Shown here in pieces: positions 23,821-31,350 of a DNA stretch of 33,680 bases (the stretch's first letter is position 1; each line of letters starts with the position of its first letter). Source of the stretch: a virus. Position numbers and translations under genes: made by a program. Under the pieces are notes generated by a model. It ran no database searches. It worked only from the letters and a program-made list of their open reading frames with translations, and was not told the DNA's origin. The stretch spans positions 1 to 33,680 of IMG/VR virus record IMGVR_UViG_3300035070_001969; one strand, written 5' to 3'.

Positions 23821-24589
23821 ATGTTCCGTTAACCATTTTACCTGTACGTTTAGATATTACGTTATATGCTTCTGATATACACGTTTCTATGTTTACATTA
23901 TTTAAATGTGCTAAGTTAGTTAATACTACAACCATATCACCAATAGCATCTATAACTTCTGGCTTATCGTTTTCTAGTGTAGCTTTAGCTAGCTCACCCA
24001 TTTCTTCTTGTAGTTTGATTAATTGAGTTTTAGTATCACCTTTATCGTATAGTCCTCTTTCATCAGCCCATTGTCTAATGTTTTCAAACATTTTTAAAGG
24101 TTTTTTACAGCATTTAACTACTGGTTTTTCAAACACATCATTGTTTTCGTAGAACCTAGCAAATGCTTTGTTATATACATAACTTCTATTATTATTAAAC
24201 ATAGAAGTTTTAACGTTTTTCATTATCCAGTTTATTGTTTTAGGTGTTATATCTAACTTACCGTGATCAGTTTGCCAAGACATACCCATATTATCAAACA
24301 ATTGACCTTTTAATTTATCCACCGGAACTGGAAACGTTGTGGTCTGTTCAGTTATATTTATATTCATATTTGATTTTGGTTTAAGGTTTTTATATGGTAC
24401 CATATCTACCCGGTAGCCATATTCTCTTTGTAATTTTCTCTCTTTTGTTGATATATAATCAACATCAGTAGAGCTTTCTAGTATTTCATATTCATCAGGG
24501 TTATAACCTTGCTGAACTGTGACCCGGTTATTAAGATCACAGGTAACACCAATTTTTTTACCTGGAATATGATAAATATAATATGTCAT
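23801..24589 (-). CDS. GIY-YIG-like domain fused to MazG nucleotide pyrophosphohydrolase
   Basis: The 262-residue protein has an N-terminal stretch YYIYHIPGKKIGVTCDLNNR (3-22) that fits the start of a GIY-YIG domain, with Y-x-Y...K-I-G-V-T...R. Its middle region (75-150) is unassigned. Its C-terminal MazG domain (about 165-262) has the E-x-x-E / E-x-x-D metal site as Glu196, Glu199, Glu211 and Asp214 (EEMGEL, EVIDAIGDMVVVL). MazG hydrolyses NTPs or dNTPs, and phage MazG is thought to adjust nucleotide pools or ppGpp. The GIY-YIG part lacks a visible full catalytic set, so nuclease activity is uncertain. It overlaps the ThyA-like gene by four bases. Confidence 0.85.
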   Translation of the reverse strand: MTYYIYHIPGKKIGVTCDLNNRVTVQQGYNPDEYEILESSTDVDYISTKERKLQREYGYRVDMVPYKNLKPKSNMNINITEQTTTFPVPVDKLKGQLFDNMGMSWQTDHGKLDITPKTINWIMKNVKTSMFNNNRSYVYNKAFARFYENNDVFEKPVVKCCKKPLKMFENIRQWADERGLYDKGDTKTQLIKLQEEMGELAKATLENDKPEVIDAIGDMVVVLTNLAHLNNVNIETCISEAYNVISKRTGKMVNGTFVKDAD

Positions 24590-25227
24590 AATTTATCGTT
24601 ATATATATGCATGTTATGTGCGTGATGGTAATACCACCCTGTGTCCATAGACAGTCTCTCTGCAACAAGTTTTTGTAACATACTAAAACAGTATTGATCA
24701 TTACAAAAGCCGTACCAGAGATCATTAGATCGCATATAAACAGACATATTTAGTTTATCATTAAGTATTGTAAATTGAACAGCATATGTACAAGGAGTAT
24801 CAGACTCATATGTACCGTGTTCTTTACAATCGTATATACTTATAGCAGCGTGTCTTGTTTCTTTATAGTTTTTAAGCTTATTGACTACATAATCTATTTG
24901 ATGATTACGTTGCCATTGCCAACCGTAATTACTTCTTACGTGACCATTTTCATCTGCCATTTTTTCCCATATAGGTGGAACCTTACCATATATATCACCT
25001 AGCTTTTTAACACTAGGATCGCCAGATAAGTACCATTGCCATTCGGCTTCAGCATAATCAGGCTTCCAATTACGATCTTCGTTTGTTATATAATTTTCTA
25101 ATGGTTTTTCAATTGTAAAGCCACAATTAAATATAGCCTTTGTATTGTCAAAATCAACACCATTTCTTATTATATAATCCCACAAGTAATTGTATGCGTG
25201 ATTAGCGTTGTAAAATTTATTTTCCAT
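24586..25227 (-). CDS. Thymidylate synthase-family enzyme, dCMP (hydroxymethylase)-type active site
   Basis: From the ATG at 25227 (MENKFYNAN) the protein has 213 residues, and key positions fall on E. coli ThyA numbering: Cys146 nucleophile (DTPCTYAVQF), Arg166 (YMRSNDLW), His207 and Tyr209 (HNMHIY). ThyA Asn177, which selects dUMP, is Asp here (FCNDQY), as in T4-type dCMP hydroxymethylases. The chain ends four residues after Tyr209, about 50 residues short of ThyA, so the usual C-terminal folate-closing tail is missing. A dCMP hydroxymethylase or methylase is favoured over a standard thymidylate synthase. An ATG at 25257 would overlap the previous gene more. MazG and NrdAB genes are its neighbours. 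Confidence 0.85.
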   Translation of the reverse strand: MENKFYNANHAYNYLWDYIIRNGVDFDNTKAIFNCGFTIEKPLENYITNEDRNWKPDYAEAEWQWYLSGDPSVKKLGDIYGKVPPIWEKMADENGHVRSNYGWQWQRNHQIDYVVNKLKNYKETRHAAISIYDCKEHGTYESDTPCTYAVQFTILNDKLNMSVYMRSNDLWYGFCNDQYCFSMLQKLVAERLSMDTGWYYHHAHNMHIYNDKL

Positions 25228-25495
25228 GTTTATTGTAATAATATAATTGATATTCACTTATCTTCTCCCATATTCTAATTGGTCCATAAACATTAGGTGT
25301 TGATCCTAGTTTTTTACGATTAGGATATTTACCTTTTTCTATATCTATATACCAAATAGGCTCTCCCCATTTAGCTTGCCTTGGTGTTATACATATATCG
25401 TTTTCGTGACACCATAGTCTAGCTTTTTCTTCATTATCAGTTCGGGTGTATTCACCCATACTGTATTTCTTATTCCCACGGAAGGCTGCTGTCAT
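25217..25495 (-). CDS. Hypothetical protein, probable small alpha/beta domain
   Basis: The 92-residue frame contains EKARLWCHENDICITPRQAK followed by a strand IWYIDIEKGKYPN and an IRIWEKISEYQLYYY end. It is not recognised. The first ATG (25495) overlaps the primase-helicase end by 26 bases; an in-frame ATG at 25459 (MGEYTRT) avoids any overlap and could be the true start. It overlaps the ThyA-like gene by 11 bases and is part of the replication/nucleotide operon. Confidence 0.72.
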   Translation of the reverse strand: MTAAFRGNKKYSMGEYTRTDNEEKARLWCHENDICITPRQAKWGEPIWYIDIEKGKYPNRKKLGSTPNVYGPIRIWEKISEYQLYYYNKHGK

Positions 25496-27200
25496 CTTTG
25501 TTTTCGTCTAATACGTTAACTTGTGGCACAAATGATCCTGATCTGCGCTCCCATGTAAAATGCGCCTCAGCGCCGTTTTCACCTAGGTTTTGAAACTTAA
25601 CTTTAAGTACTTTTACTTTAGTAGTTTTGGCTTCATAATCTCTATGTACTAATAAACCGTGATAACTAGCATCATACCATTCACCACCGCCTTTTATGTT
25701 ATACATAGTTGGTTCTTCCATTCTACCGTCTTGGCCTTTATACATTTTAGTTGGATGTGCTACTATAAACGTTAAAACATCATACTTTTTACAGAACTGC
25801 TCAATCTTAGCTAAGTAGTCCATAGTATATCTATTAACATCATCTGAAACTGCATTTGTATCTCTGACCTTATTATAAGGATCTATCACAAGGCATTTAA
25901 TACCTTTACGTTTAACTAGCTCTGCACCTTTACGTAATACTGATTCTAAACTATATTTATCCATATCTATGAAATAATAGTTATCGTTAACGTGGTCAGA
26001 AACTTCTTTCCATTTACCACTACCAATATCACTAGGTGAAGGCATGTCACCCCACGTTTTACGCATAAGTTTATGGGCATGTAAATAAATAGGTGCGTTT
26101 TCTGGACTAGCAAAAGCAGTCTTCCAACCGTACATTTTATTATACCCTACAACCATTTGATCAACAAAATCAGACTTCCCACTACTAGGGATACCAGTAA
26201 CAGTAATAAACTGTCCAGTATAAGTGCTGAATACTTCGTCGAAATTTTTGAGCCCAACTTGGTAGCCAGGTTTAAAACCATTTTTAACAAAGTCTTTAAG
26301 ATCATTTTCTACGTTTTTAAGTGTTGTAACATTTTCCAGCGGAACTTGTATTGCGCTGTGTATAGCATTAGCAAGCTCGTTGCTGCCATATTTTATTAAG
26401 TATTCGTTTGCGTCTTTACAATCATTAAAATCAACTAAATAACAGTTTTCAGCACCAAGCCTACGTATAAACTCTTGTCTTAACATAGTACCAGGTTCAT
26501 CAGCATCTACAGCTAGTATTATTTTTTCTTTATCTTCAAAATAATCTATACAGTTATCTAAGTAATCTAGGTTATTGTGATTTAACGTAGCACCATTTGG
26601 AACTGATATAACATTTCTTATACCAGCTTCATGTAATGATAATACATCTATTTCGCCTTCAACTATTACACAGGTTGTATGACCAACAATACTATTAATA
26701 TTATAAAATACTTTTTCAGCACCTTTATATAATTTAAAGTTTTTAGCGCCGTCACGGTATTTAATATTTATTAGTTGGTTACCTATAAAATAATTGAACT
26801 TAATTGTGTTCTCAGTTTTACCAGTTTGAGGCATAAACTCAGGACCTTCAGAAACATTTAATGCTTCTAAAGTATCCTGAGATATTCCTCTGGACTTAAA
26901 CCATTCTATAACTTTACTACTGGGAGTTTCATGAGTCTTAGTTGAAAAACTAGGACGTACGTATTCACGTTCACTAGCTCCCTTACGTTTGTAAGTATGT
27001 AGTTGATAAGTTGTATTACAGTTGTGGCAAGTACCGAGACCACGTTCCCAATCATAAGACGCACATTTGGCCTTTTGATTTTTGGGTTTCCTGTCGTGGG
27101 AACACAGAGGACAAATCCCCTGTGTTTTACCTACGTCAAGCTTGTATTGATTGAACTCATCAATCAAAAATCCATTGATCTCTTTATCTTCTACTTGCAT
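25470..27200 (-). CDS. T7 gp4-like bifunctional DNA primase-helicase
   Basis: The product is 576 residues, close to T7 gp4 (566). An N-terminal zinc ribbon has Cys30/Cys33 and Cys58/Cys61 (ICPLC, GTCHNC). The TOPRIM primase core shows VIVEGEIDVLSL (Glu181) and LAVDADEPG (Asp232, Asp234). The RecA-like helicase C-domain has Walker A GIPSSGKS (336-343), Walker B KCLVIDPYN (435-443) and the IVAHPTKM motif (479-486). It primes and unwinds at the phage fork. The acidic C-terminus (DENKDDSSLPWE) resembles the tail that contacts polymerase in T7. The polymerase gene itself is outside the window. The SSB-like gene lies just upstream. Confidence 0.95.
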   Translation of the reverse strand: MQVEDKEINGFLIDEFNQYKLDVGKTQGICPLCSHDRKPKNQKAKCASYDWERGLGTCHNCNTTYQLHTYKRKGASEREYVRPSFSTKTHETPSSKVIEWFKSRGISQDTLEALNVSEGPEFMPQTGKTENTIKFNYFIGNQLINIKYRDGAKNFKLYKGAEKVFYNINSIVGHTTCVIVEGEIDVLSLHEAGIRNVISVPNGATLNHNNLDYLDNCIDYFEDKEKIILAVDADEPGTMLRQEFIRRLGAENCYLVDFNDCKDANEYLIKYGSNELANAIHSAIQVPLENVTTLKNVENDLKDFVKNGFKPGYQVGLKNFDEVFSTYTGQFITVTGIPSSGKSDFVDQMVVGYNKMYGWKTAFASPENAPIYLHAHKLMRKTWGDMPSPSDIGSGKWKEVSDHVNDNYYFIDMDKYSLESVLRKGAELVKRKGIKCLVIDPYNKVRDTNAVSDDVNRYTMDYLAKIEQFCKKYDVLTFIVAHPTKMYKGQDGRMEEPTMYNIKGGGEWYDASYHGLLVHRDYEAKTTKVKVLKVKFQNLGENGAEAHFTWERRSGSFVPQVNVLDENKDDSSLPWE

Positions 27201-27209
27201 TTATAATAT

Positions 27210-27527
27210 TTAAAACGGTAAATCTTCTTTTACATCTTGTACAGGTTGCTGCACACTTACAGAGCCATCAGCTTGTGGATTACTAACGGGTTCTGGGAAC
27301 GCGCCGTTTGTCCAAACAACTCTGCAATTACCAAGGTAAGTTTTAGCTGCTTTAGCTTCTCTTTCTTCCTTGGTTTGATCTACTACAACTGGACCTTGAT
27401 TTCCAAATTGATCAGGTTCATCGTTGATTGAGATACTAATTGGTAAGTATTTACCTTTCTTACCTGTGATAATTTTATCCTTAGGTATTTGTGAAAGATT
27501 AATACTGGTTTTAATAATTCCTGCCAT
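27210..27527 (-). CDS. Single-stranded DNA-binding protein-like
   Basis: The 105-residue protein has a beta-rich N-terminal half (SINLSQIPKDKIITGKKGKY and PISISINDEPDQFG) and a C-terminal flexible Gln/Val-rich linker ending in an acidic, aromatic tip, VKEDLPF, like the DLPF tips of SSB proteins that bind partner proteins. It is directly upstream of the primase-helicase. The OB fold cannot be proven from motifs, but composition, tail and position agree. Confidence 0.75.
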   Translation of the reverse strand: MAGIIKTSINLSQIPKDKIITGKKGKYLPISISINDEPDQFGNQGPVVVDQTKEEREAKAAKTYLGNCRVVWTNGAFPEPVSNPQADGSVSVQQPVQDVKEDLPF

Positions 27528-27529
27528 AA

Positions 27530-27697
27530 TTAATAAGCATTTAATTGGTTAAACATTCTAGACATCTGAGCTTTTGTAGCACCAGTGCCTCTTCTTAAAT
27601 TGTCAACAGCTTTTACATGTGATTGATTAGTGTAAAAATTGTTAACGCTTGTTGTCATGCCTGTTACGTCGCATGTTCTTTTTCTAGTTCTTGCCAT
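27530..27697 (-). CDS. Small basic hypothetical protein (55 aa)
   Basis: The frame from ATG 27697 (MARTRKRTCDVTGM) to TAA at 27530 fills the gap between the exonuclease and SSB-like genes exactly, two bases from the latter. It is basic, with one Cys, a TTSVNNFYTNQSHVKAVDN middle and a helix (GATKAQMSRMFNQLNAY) at the end. A DNA- or protein-binding accessory to recombination is a guess from context. Confidence 0.7.
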   Translation of the reverse strand: MARTRKRTCDVTGMTTSVNNFYTNQSHVKAVDNLRRGTGATKAQMSRMFNQLNAY

Positions 27698-27706
27698 ATT
27701 ATTATA

Positions 27707-28438
27707 TTAAAGTGTTTTACTTATGAAATATTGTTTTGGATTAAAATCCTTGGTTTTATAGAACAGCTCATAAGCATCTTCTGCTCTATTAACCTTGTCT
27801 TGCCCTGACGAATAAAATTCAGCAGAACAGTCAAACACTCCTATTTGGTGTGTTGTTTTGTCGATAACTAAGAATATCATTTCGTAGCCAAATAATTGAC
27901 TGTATATATATGCTTGTGCATCGTAATTATACCTAAATGCATTTGACCTAAATTTGTTTATATCTGCTGTAGTTTTCAAATCAACTATAACTTTATCATC
28001 ATGATTAATAATGTCTGCTTTACCTTTCCAGGTATATTTATTTAGTTTGGCAACACCCGGTACTTCGTAGTCAACGCTAGCACCTTGAATTAAATTTTTG
28101 CAAACTTCATTATTCATAATTTTTTCAGTCATAAGTTCAATATGATCAACTTCATGTTGTAATAAACATAATTCGCCTTCAGACATCTCTTTATACAATT
28201 TAGTATTTCTAGTTGATGATTGTATCACTTTATACTTTTTCAGTTTATCTGGTTCAAGTATAGCTGTGTGAAAATAACCACCTACTAAAAATGCAGATGT
28301 TTGTTTTGACGGTTGGCCATAAGCTAATGGGTTTTTTAACAACACACCAATATCAGAAGTACTTAAAAAATTCCTACCAAAGTCTCCATAATAATCTTCA
28401 TCGTTACGTAGCTTTTTTAGGATCTCCTCTTTTGTCAT
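27707..28438 (-). CDS. PD-(D/E)XK exonuclease, RecE/RecB-like
   Basis: In 243 residues, the family layout is clear: FLSTSDIGVLLKNP (24-37), GGYFHTAILEP with His57, KGKADII with Asp142, IVDLKTT with Asp153-x-Lys155, and YDAQAYIY with Gln175 and Tyr177. Such enzymes resect double-stranded DNA 5' to 3' and work with a single-strand annealing protein, whose gene (ERF type) is one base upstream, as in the RecET and Red pairs. No Cys cluster is present, so it is not Cas4/AddB-like with an iron-sulfur site. Confidence 0.88.
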   Translation of the reverse strand: MTKEEILKKLRNDEDYYGDFGRNFLSTSDIGVLLKNPLAYGQPSKQTSAFLVGGYFHTAILEPDKLKKYKVIQSSTRNTKLYKEMSEGELCLLQHEVDHIELMTEKIMNNEVCKNLIQGASVDYEVPGVAKLNKYTWKGKADIINHDDKVIVDLKTTADINKFRSNAFRYNYDAQAYIYSQLFGYEMIFLVIDKTTHQIGVFDCSAEFYSSGQDKVNRAEDAYELFYKTKDFNPKQYFISKTL

Positions 28439-28439
28439 A

Positions 28440-28949
28440 CTATAGTGTTAGTTGTTTTTCCAGTTCAGGAGTAAGTTTATATTTTTTCTTTATCGCATCT
28501 AACGTACCGCCAGATTTGATATACTTTTTAGCTGCATCCACATCGAAGTCAGACTTGTGATTGTTTGTAGCATCACTGTCTTGTGTGTCATCAATAAGGA
28601 ACAAATTACCTAAAGCATATTTCTTACCATAAGAGGATGCGCTACCAAACTGTTGTGGAGTTTGCATACCCTTTTGCATTAAGTCTACTCCGACTATGGC
28701 TGATGTTGATAACATCATACCCTTTTCATCGTGTATTGTAGCTGTTGATTTTAGTACTGGAACACCGTTAGATTCTGCGATTAACTTTTCGTTTACAGTA
28801 ACGGTTACATTGTACTTTAGTAAGAAAGGCTTTATTGATTCAAGTATATCTTCAGCACTACGAAAGTAATACTTACCGAAAGAATTAAATCTACTCTTTT
28901 TAGCCTTGAGCTCAGTTTGAATCTGAGCCAGTTTTTGTTGTAAAGTCAT
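28440..28949 (-). CDS. ERF-family single-strand annealing protein
   Basis: This 169-residue protein matches the ERF superfamily core: KYYFRSAEDILESIKPFL near residues 26-43, a strand-rich middle (VPVLKSTATIHDEKG), and the characteristic QQFGSASSYGKKYALGNLFL then DDTQDSD. A C-terminal helical tail follows. ERF proteins anneal complementary single strands during phage recombination and circularisation. It forms a pair with the downstream exonuclease, and its ATG follows the longest intergenic region of the right arm. Confidence 0.92.
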   Translation of the reverse strand: MTLQQKLAQIQTELKAKKSRFNSFGKYYFRSAEDILESIKPFLLKYNVTVTVNEKLIAESNGVPVLKSTATIHDEKGMMLSTSAIVGVDLMQKGMQTPQQFGSASSYGKKYALGNLFLIDDTQDSDATNNHKSDFDVDAAKKYIKSGGTLDAIKKKYKLTPELEKQLTL

Positions 28950-29024
28950 ATTATAAAATTAAATTGTCTATATCTATAATTACATATTGGTGAACGCTAT
29001 TTAATCAATTGTTCACTCTATAAC
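28950..29024 (-). promoter_or_regulatory. Intergenic control region with inverted repeat upstream of the ERF gene
   Basis: This 75-base AT-rich gap lies between the sigma-factor stop and the ERF start, in an arm where genes otherwise overlap. It holds a perfect inverted repeat, GTGAAC at 28990-28995 and GTTCAC at 29011-29016, with a 15-base spacer. On the minus strand it is followed by AT-rich TAATTATAGAT that could be a -10 region. A promoter with an operator is likely; no U-tract follows, so it is not an intrinsic terminator. Confidence 0.45.
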
Positions 29025-29795
29025 TTAAAGATAATCAAGCACTTGTGTGTAATCTACATTATCAATAAGTTTTTGTACTGCTTGTTTTTTAACCTGTGAA
29101 ACACGTACATATGCACTGCTGCCTTGTATACCTAGTTTACTAGCTATTGTCTTAGCATCATGCTTGTCACAGTCTAAACCATAGCTCATACGTAATACTT
29201 CGTACTCTTTATTGTTTAGATGTTTTTTAAGTAAGCCTTTTAAATATTGATTTAACATACCCACGTTATATGGCTCTGACTTATCAGGTATCTGAGCAGC
29301 CCAGTCTTCATTAAGGTCTGTTTTCTTTTCATCAATACTTAAAAATATACTATTGAAAAACATTTCAACCATTTTCTTGTTGTGACCAAAGTTCTTACGT
29401 ATTTCGTTTAGTTTATGCTCAGGTATTCTCATGTTACCACGATTAATATCTACAGCTCTACGTATTGCACCTTTGATACGTTTTGAGAAAAATGATTTTA
29501 ATGTTTTTAATTGGTCTTCAGATTCTAACAACAAAGATCTGTCAAGCTTGCCAACAGCTAGTGTTAAACCAGCGCTACCTTCTTGTATCAAATCAAGTAT
29601 AGTCATTACACCTGAGGCTTGTTGACTAGTTGAAAACTTTCTTGCAACGTTCTCTACTAGCGGTAAAAAACATGTTATCATTTGCTTATCATCATATATT
29701 GTGAAGTCATTATTTTGTACTTCAGGCAATTTGCTAACAAGTTCTTGAACCTCGTTTTTGTACCTTATATAATTATCTAAATTATATTTCTTCAT
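29025..29795 (-). CDS. Sigma-70-family RNA polymerase sigma factor
   Basis: In the 256-residue product, region 2 is recognisable: LVENVARKF (46-54) and ILDLIQEGSAGLTLAVGKLD (66-85), matching the DLIQEG...A..K(F/Y)D core, then a basic stretch, SKRIKGAIRRAVD. Region 3 has MRIPEHKLNEIRK (122-134). Region 4 at about 185-245 has NNKEYEVLRMSYGLDCDKHD and an HTH, AKTIASKLGIQGSSAYVRVSQVKK. A phage sigma factor would redirect host RNA polymerase to later phage promoters, in line with no phage RNA polymerase being visible here. It overlaps the preceding HTH gene by 14 bases. Confidence 0.9.
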   Translation of the reverse strand: MKKYNLDNYIRYKNEVQELVSKLPEVQNNDFTIYDDKQMITCFLPLVENVARKFSTSQQASGVMTILDLIQEGSAGLTLAVGKLDRSLLLESEDQLKTLKSFFSKRIKGAIRRAVDINRGNMRIPEHKLNEIRKNFGHNKKMVEMFFNSIFLSIDEKKTDLNEDWAAQIPDKSEPYNVGMLNQYLKGLLKKHLNNKEYEVLRMSYGLDCDKHDAKTIASKLGIQGSSAYVRVSQVKKQAVQKLIDNVDYTQVLDYL

Positions 29796-30387
29796 TTAGT
29801 ATTTGTTTTTCTTGTTTTAAATCATCACACATATGGCGATGTATTGTTCTTGTAGAGCAATTAAGTAAACCAGCAACACGACTGATAGTTATTTTTTTAC
29901 CCATGTCGTTTAAATCCAACATAGTATCATATATCATATCTTTGTCAATGCTAGATCTACCTATTAGTTGACCTACAATTTTTAATTTACCACTCAAGTC
30001 TAAACCTGAATAATCTTTAAACACTACTTTACGTAGCTTGTTTGACGGTGGGTCACCGCCTTGTTTTAATACATCTTCTATCATTTCATCTAGTAGTCGC
30101 TGTTTAATGAAGAAGGTTACAAAACCATTTTCTTTGTTAGCTATAAATTTAAAAACAGGTCTTAAATCTACATCTTCGTTAAGATAATATAATACAAGCA
30201 TGTGCCATTTCAATGATTTGTATGTAGTTATTTTAGCCTTGCTATTAAACAAGTGATAACACTCATACGTACCATTTTCGTAGTATCTATATTGTTCAGT
30301 TTCAATAGTGGGCACATCATTAACAGGATCTTTCCTATATAATATGCGTCTATCATTTAACCATTTTATATTTCTATTCTGTGACAT
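29782..30387 (-). CDS. HTH DNA-binding protein, probable phage transcription regulator
   Basis: This 201-residue protein has a C-terminal helix-turn-helix (about 166-190: ITISRVAGLLNCSTRTIHRHM), typical of resolvase/sigma-like HTH domains. Its N-terminal part contains a beta-rich segment (EQYRYYENGTYECYHLF) and a helical middle, neither assigned. Being directly upstream of and overlapping the sigma gene, it may regulate the early-to-middle switch. A replication-initiation or terminase-like role is possible but has no support. Confidence 0.78.
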   Translation of the reverse strand: MSQNRNIKWLNDRRILYRKDPVNDVPTIETEQYRYYENGTYECYHLFNSKAKITTYKSLKWHMLVLYYLNEDVDLRPVFKFIANKENGFVTFFIKQRLLDEMIEDVLKQGGDPPSNKLRKVVFKDYSGLDLSGKLKIVGQLIGRSSIDKDMIYDTMLDLNDMGKKITISRVAGLLNCSTRTIHRHMCDDLKQEKQILNEEI

Positions 30388-30408
30388 TAGCCTATTACTA
30401 ATTATATC

Positions 30409-30762
30409 TTATAACCTATTGTCATCATCGATTATTTCGATTCTGACATTTTCCCATTTACCACCTGTAATTTCTTCATTGACTAAAAAGTCAATACGTG
30501 ATAACCACCTGTGGTGCATTCTGTCTTGTACGGTCCATATACCGTCAAGATTACCGGCTCCAGTAACTTTGACTTTTACGCCAAACGTTAGACCTTTAGC
30601 CTCTAAATCTCTTGATACAGCTATCCACCTATGTTTTTGTGGATTACTAAGATCTATCTTTTTATTACTAGCCGTTATGTCAGGAGTGCTGTCCGTCTGC
30701 TCCGGTGTAGCATGATAAATCGTCGCTGTAACCAAAATTATCTTTAATGTATTTAGTATCAT
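30409..30762 (-). CDS. 3D-domain (double-psi beta-barrel, MltA/RlpA-like) protein
   Basis: In 117 residues, VTATIYHATPEQTDSTPDIT (11-30), IAVSRDLEAKGLTFGVKVKV (47-66), GIWTVQDRM with Asp80 (74-82), and RIDFLV with Asp91 (89-94) match the 3D domain named for its Asp residues, found in lytic transglycosylases and related cell-wall hydrolases. It is likely to act on peptidoglycan or bind sugar. There is a short hydrophobic N-terminus that might export it, though it merges with the first strand. Its start lies 83 bases inside the upstream gene, unusually deep, yet the conserved strand begins near residue 11, so a shorter start is unlikely. Confidence 0.78.
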   Translation of the reverse strand: MILNTLKIILVTATIYHATPEQTDSTPDITASNKKIDLSNPQKHRWIAVSRDLEAKGLTFGVKVKVTGAGNLDGIWTVQDRMHHRWLSRIDFLVNEEITGGKWENVRIEIIDDDNRL

Positions 30763-31213
30763 ATAATGATTCTTTGTTATGCGCTATATGTTTTTTGTCA
30801 TACACGTAGTATAACCAGTATGCGTGTATAGCACAATCACGCTTGAACTGATCAGGCATAGCCTGTGGAGGTTGTTTAAACTTACCGTCTGGCATACCAA
30901 CAGGATATTTAAATAATGGTAATCTACATTTAGTTATTGTAAGATGTTCTTTACCATATCTAGCTTTATACTCTTGGCCTAAACCTATCATATGATTGTA
31001 TAACCATCTATAATGGTTTTTGTTTTGTCTACACCATATGGTTGACGGATGGTTGTAATGTGCTTTTTTATAAGGTACATTATCTCCGTTGTTATAATGA
31101 TGATGCGCAGTACAAAGCATCTGGGCTGATTCTAAGATCATTTTAACCACATGCTTATTGTATTGTATCTGTGCAGCTTTATAAGGATCTTTATGTAAAT
31201 AAAATATATTCAT
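30680..31213 (-). CDS. Conserved phage hypothetical protein (NIFYLHKDP...KHVVKMILESAQ)
   Basis: In 177 residues: the N-terminus MNIFYLHKDPYKAAQIQYNK, then KHVVKMILESAQMLC, later NHPSTIWCRQNKNHYRWLYNH and QPPQAMPDQFKRD. I recognise this pattern from many phage proteins of unknown function, from memory. It is rich in His and aromatic residues. It could be an enzyme or nucleic-acid binding protein. Its C-terminal 83 bases are shared with the 3D-domain gene in another frame. It is ATGA-linked to the next gene. Confidence 0.82.
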   Translation of the reverse strand: MNIFYLHKDPYKAAQIQYNKHVVKMILESAQMLCTAHHHYNNGDNVPYKKAHYNHPSTIWCRQNKNHYRWLYNHMIGLGQEYKARYGKEHLTITKCRLPLFKYPVGMPDGKFKQPPQAMPDQFKRDCAIHAYWLYYVYDKKHIAHNKESLYDTKYIKDNFGYSDDLSCYTGADGQHS

Positions 31214-31350
31214 AAAGTTTCTCGTATCATAACATCAGTTAGCTTATCGCATAGCTGATCATAATTTTTTTCCATAAAATTATATTCTTGCTTACCGTTA
31301 ACGTCTACTGAGACTTTAAACAGTACATCATTTTTAAATTTTCTACTCAT
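31210..31350 (-). CDS. Small hypothetical protein (46 aa)
   Basis: The start is placed at 31350 (MSRKFKNDVLFKV), giving an eight-base overlap with the ligase stop. An upstream in-frame ATG at 31434 would run 92 bases into the ligase gene and seems less likely. It is a beta-strand pair plus helix, EYNFMEKNYDQLCDKLTDVM. The stop overlaps the next gene's ATG by four bases. No family is recognised. Confidence 0.7.
   Translation of the reverse strand: MSRKFKNDVLFKVSVDVNGKQEYNFMEKNYDQLCDKLTDVMIRETL

Noticed and set aside
27707-28438. Cas4 or CRISPR association of the PD-(D/E)XK nuclease
   Set aside because: It has no Cys cluster for an iron-sulfur site, there are no CRISPR repeats in the window, and the adjacent ERF gene fits phage recombination.
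28985-29020. Inverted repeat after the sigma gene as an intrinsic terminator
   Set aside because: The stem is only six base pairs with a long loop and is not followed by a U-tract in the direction of transcription.
30308-30715. Plus-strand open frame of 135 codons
   Set aside because: It lies over the 3D-domain gene and the start of the HTH gene, both with motifs, and opposes the direction of the whole arm.
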